64,000 nt of DNA, taken from assembly GCF_037975245.1 (NCBI RefSeq), contig NC_092576.1:4913501-4977500 (forward strand), read 5' to 3'. Of this stretch, positions 63,322-64,000 are shown one piece after another. Numbering within the stretch: the first letter of the stretch is position 1; each line of letters begins with the position of its first letter. The notes beneath the pieces are model-generated. The model searched no databases. It was not told the DNA's origin and saw only the letters and a program-made list of their open reading frames with translations. This DNA comes from Apostichopus japonicus. Lineage: Eukaryota > Echinodermata > Holothuroidea > Aspidochirotida > Stichopodidae. The position numbers were made by a program, and so were the translations under genes.

Positions 63322-64000
63322 TTATGATGTAATTGCTTTATAGTACACCACGTTTGGATTCTCTATGTTTATCTCGATGTCGTCGTTATTATTGGACGGT
63401 TCAAGGTCATAATACTTATGATTGTCACTCGATACTGTGATATCTTCTGTAAAACAATCAGCTGTAAAAATTTGAGCTGATGGACCCGGTGGATGTATTC
63501 CATTGTTGATCGTGGAAACGTCTGTGCACGAACATCGTGACTTTATCCTGCCAATTAAAAATAAAAGAATGAGTCATTTCACGTCTGAAAAGGCTAGATA
63601 ACGTAAAGTCATAGGTAACTATGTAAAGGCGCAACGCCGTTTCTTCTTTTCTGTGCAACTATGAGAGCAATTTCATATATCAGAAAATCAAAGTCTATAT
63701 CCGATTTTTTAAAATTATGACTGGACACCTAAACTTCCCGTTTAGTAACACAATTATAACCACTAATTGCAGAAGCAGAGAGAGGAGAGAATTGGAAACC
63801 CACACAATGACTTACGGACTCACACACACACACACTTATACACGACACGTTTTTGCCCCTCCCTCAGTCATGGACTTCCTGGCACACCCGCCATTCGTTA
63901 CACCCCTCCCTGAATGTAGCTATACACAGGAAAATTAACCACGTCACTGTTGCAATGGCAATTGAAACATCTGTATCTGTTCCAACTGGCAAAGGAACTA
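63322..64000 (-). CDS. Type 1 receptor, 3' end only (gene I, leaves window)
   Basis: Exon 4 at 63547-63322 is open from its TTGGCAG acceptor to the stop and encodes the type 1 tail: KYYDLEPS near the middle and VVYYKAITS at the end, where Val-x-Tyr-x-x-Ile fits an ITIM. Intron 3 continues to the window edge and resembles 2724-3200. The membrane and Ig exons would lie beyond 64000, so I cannot say whether the gene is complete. Confidence 0.75.

Overview
Identity. This is AT-rich eukaryotic nuclear DNA with introns, long (TA)n and pentanucleotide arrays, Penelope-like retroelement pieces and SINE-type tails. It looks like a marine invertebrate. I lean towards an invertebrate deuterostome such as an echinoderm, from the style of the immunoglobulin (Ig) domains and the repeat types, but no sequence here fixes the species.

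Main content. The window is a head-to-tail array of small Ig-superfamily receptor genes, all on the minus strand. Each complete gene has four coding exons: (1) signal peptide plus a V/I-type Ig domain, (2) a C2-type Ig domain, (3) a short stalk plus one transmembrane helix, (4) a cytoplasmic tail with tyrosine motifs. Intron phases are 1, 1 and 2 in every gene. Three gene types alternate. Type 1 is at 2498-7301 and 30047-34872, with partial copies at both window edges. Type 2 is at 14110-17643 and 38063-41530. Type 3 is at 23502-27607, with broken copies near 47.3 kb and at 56.7-60.9 kb. Type 1 and 2 tails end in a YY-K-x-I motif that fits an ITIM (V-x-Y-x-x-I) or ITSM-like (T-x-Y-x-x-I) signature. 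The type 3 tail has other tyrosine motifs. The products are therefore likely two-Ig inhibitory or paired cell-surface receptors.

Layout. A unit of about 27.5 kb (type 1, type 2, type 3) at 2.28-29.8 kb is repeated at 29.8-49.7 kb, and a third, shortened unit runs from 49.7 to 63.1 kb. A fourth begins at 63.1 kb and leaves the window. Window positions 1-2282 hold the upstream flank and a broken first exon of another type 1 copy. The second unit lost most of its type 3 gene at a junction occupied by a mobile element. The third unit lost most of its type 1 and type 2 genes, leaving a tail exon joined to a first-exon piece, and its type 3 gene is broken by an insertion and a stop codon. Relics of a further Ig gene lie upstream of each type 2 gene.

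Other elements: a truncated Penelope-like element (10.2-11.1 kb) between (TA)n arrays; three decayed reverse-transcriptase relics; a U2-snRNA-headed SINE-like insertion with an identifiable empty site; terminal-inverted-repeat type elements; a hammerhead-like inverted repeat; and (AGAGG)n arrays of 832 and 618 bp directly upstream of a splice acceptor. Splice sites and exon joins were read by eye and are not supported by transcript data. Near-identical copies may also contain assembly errors.
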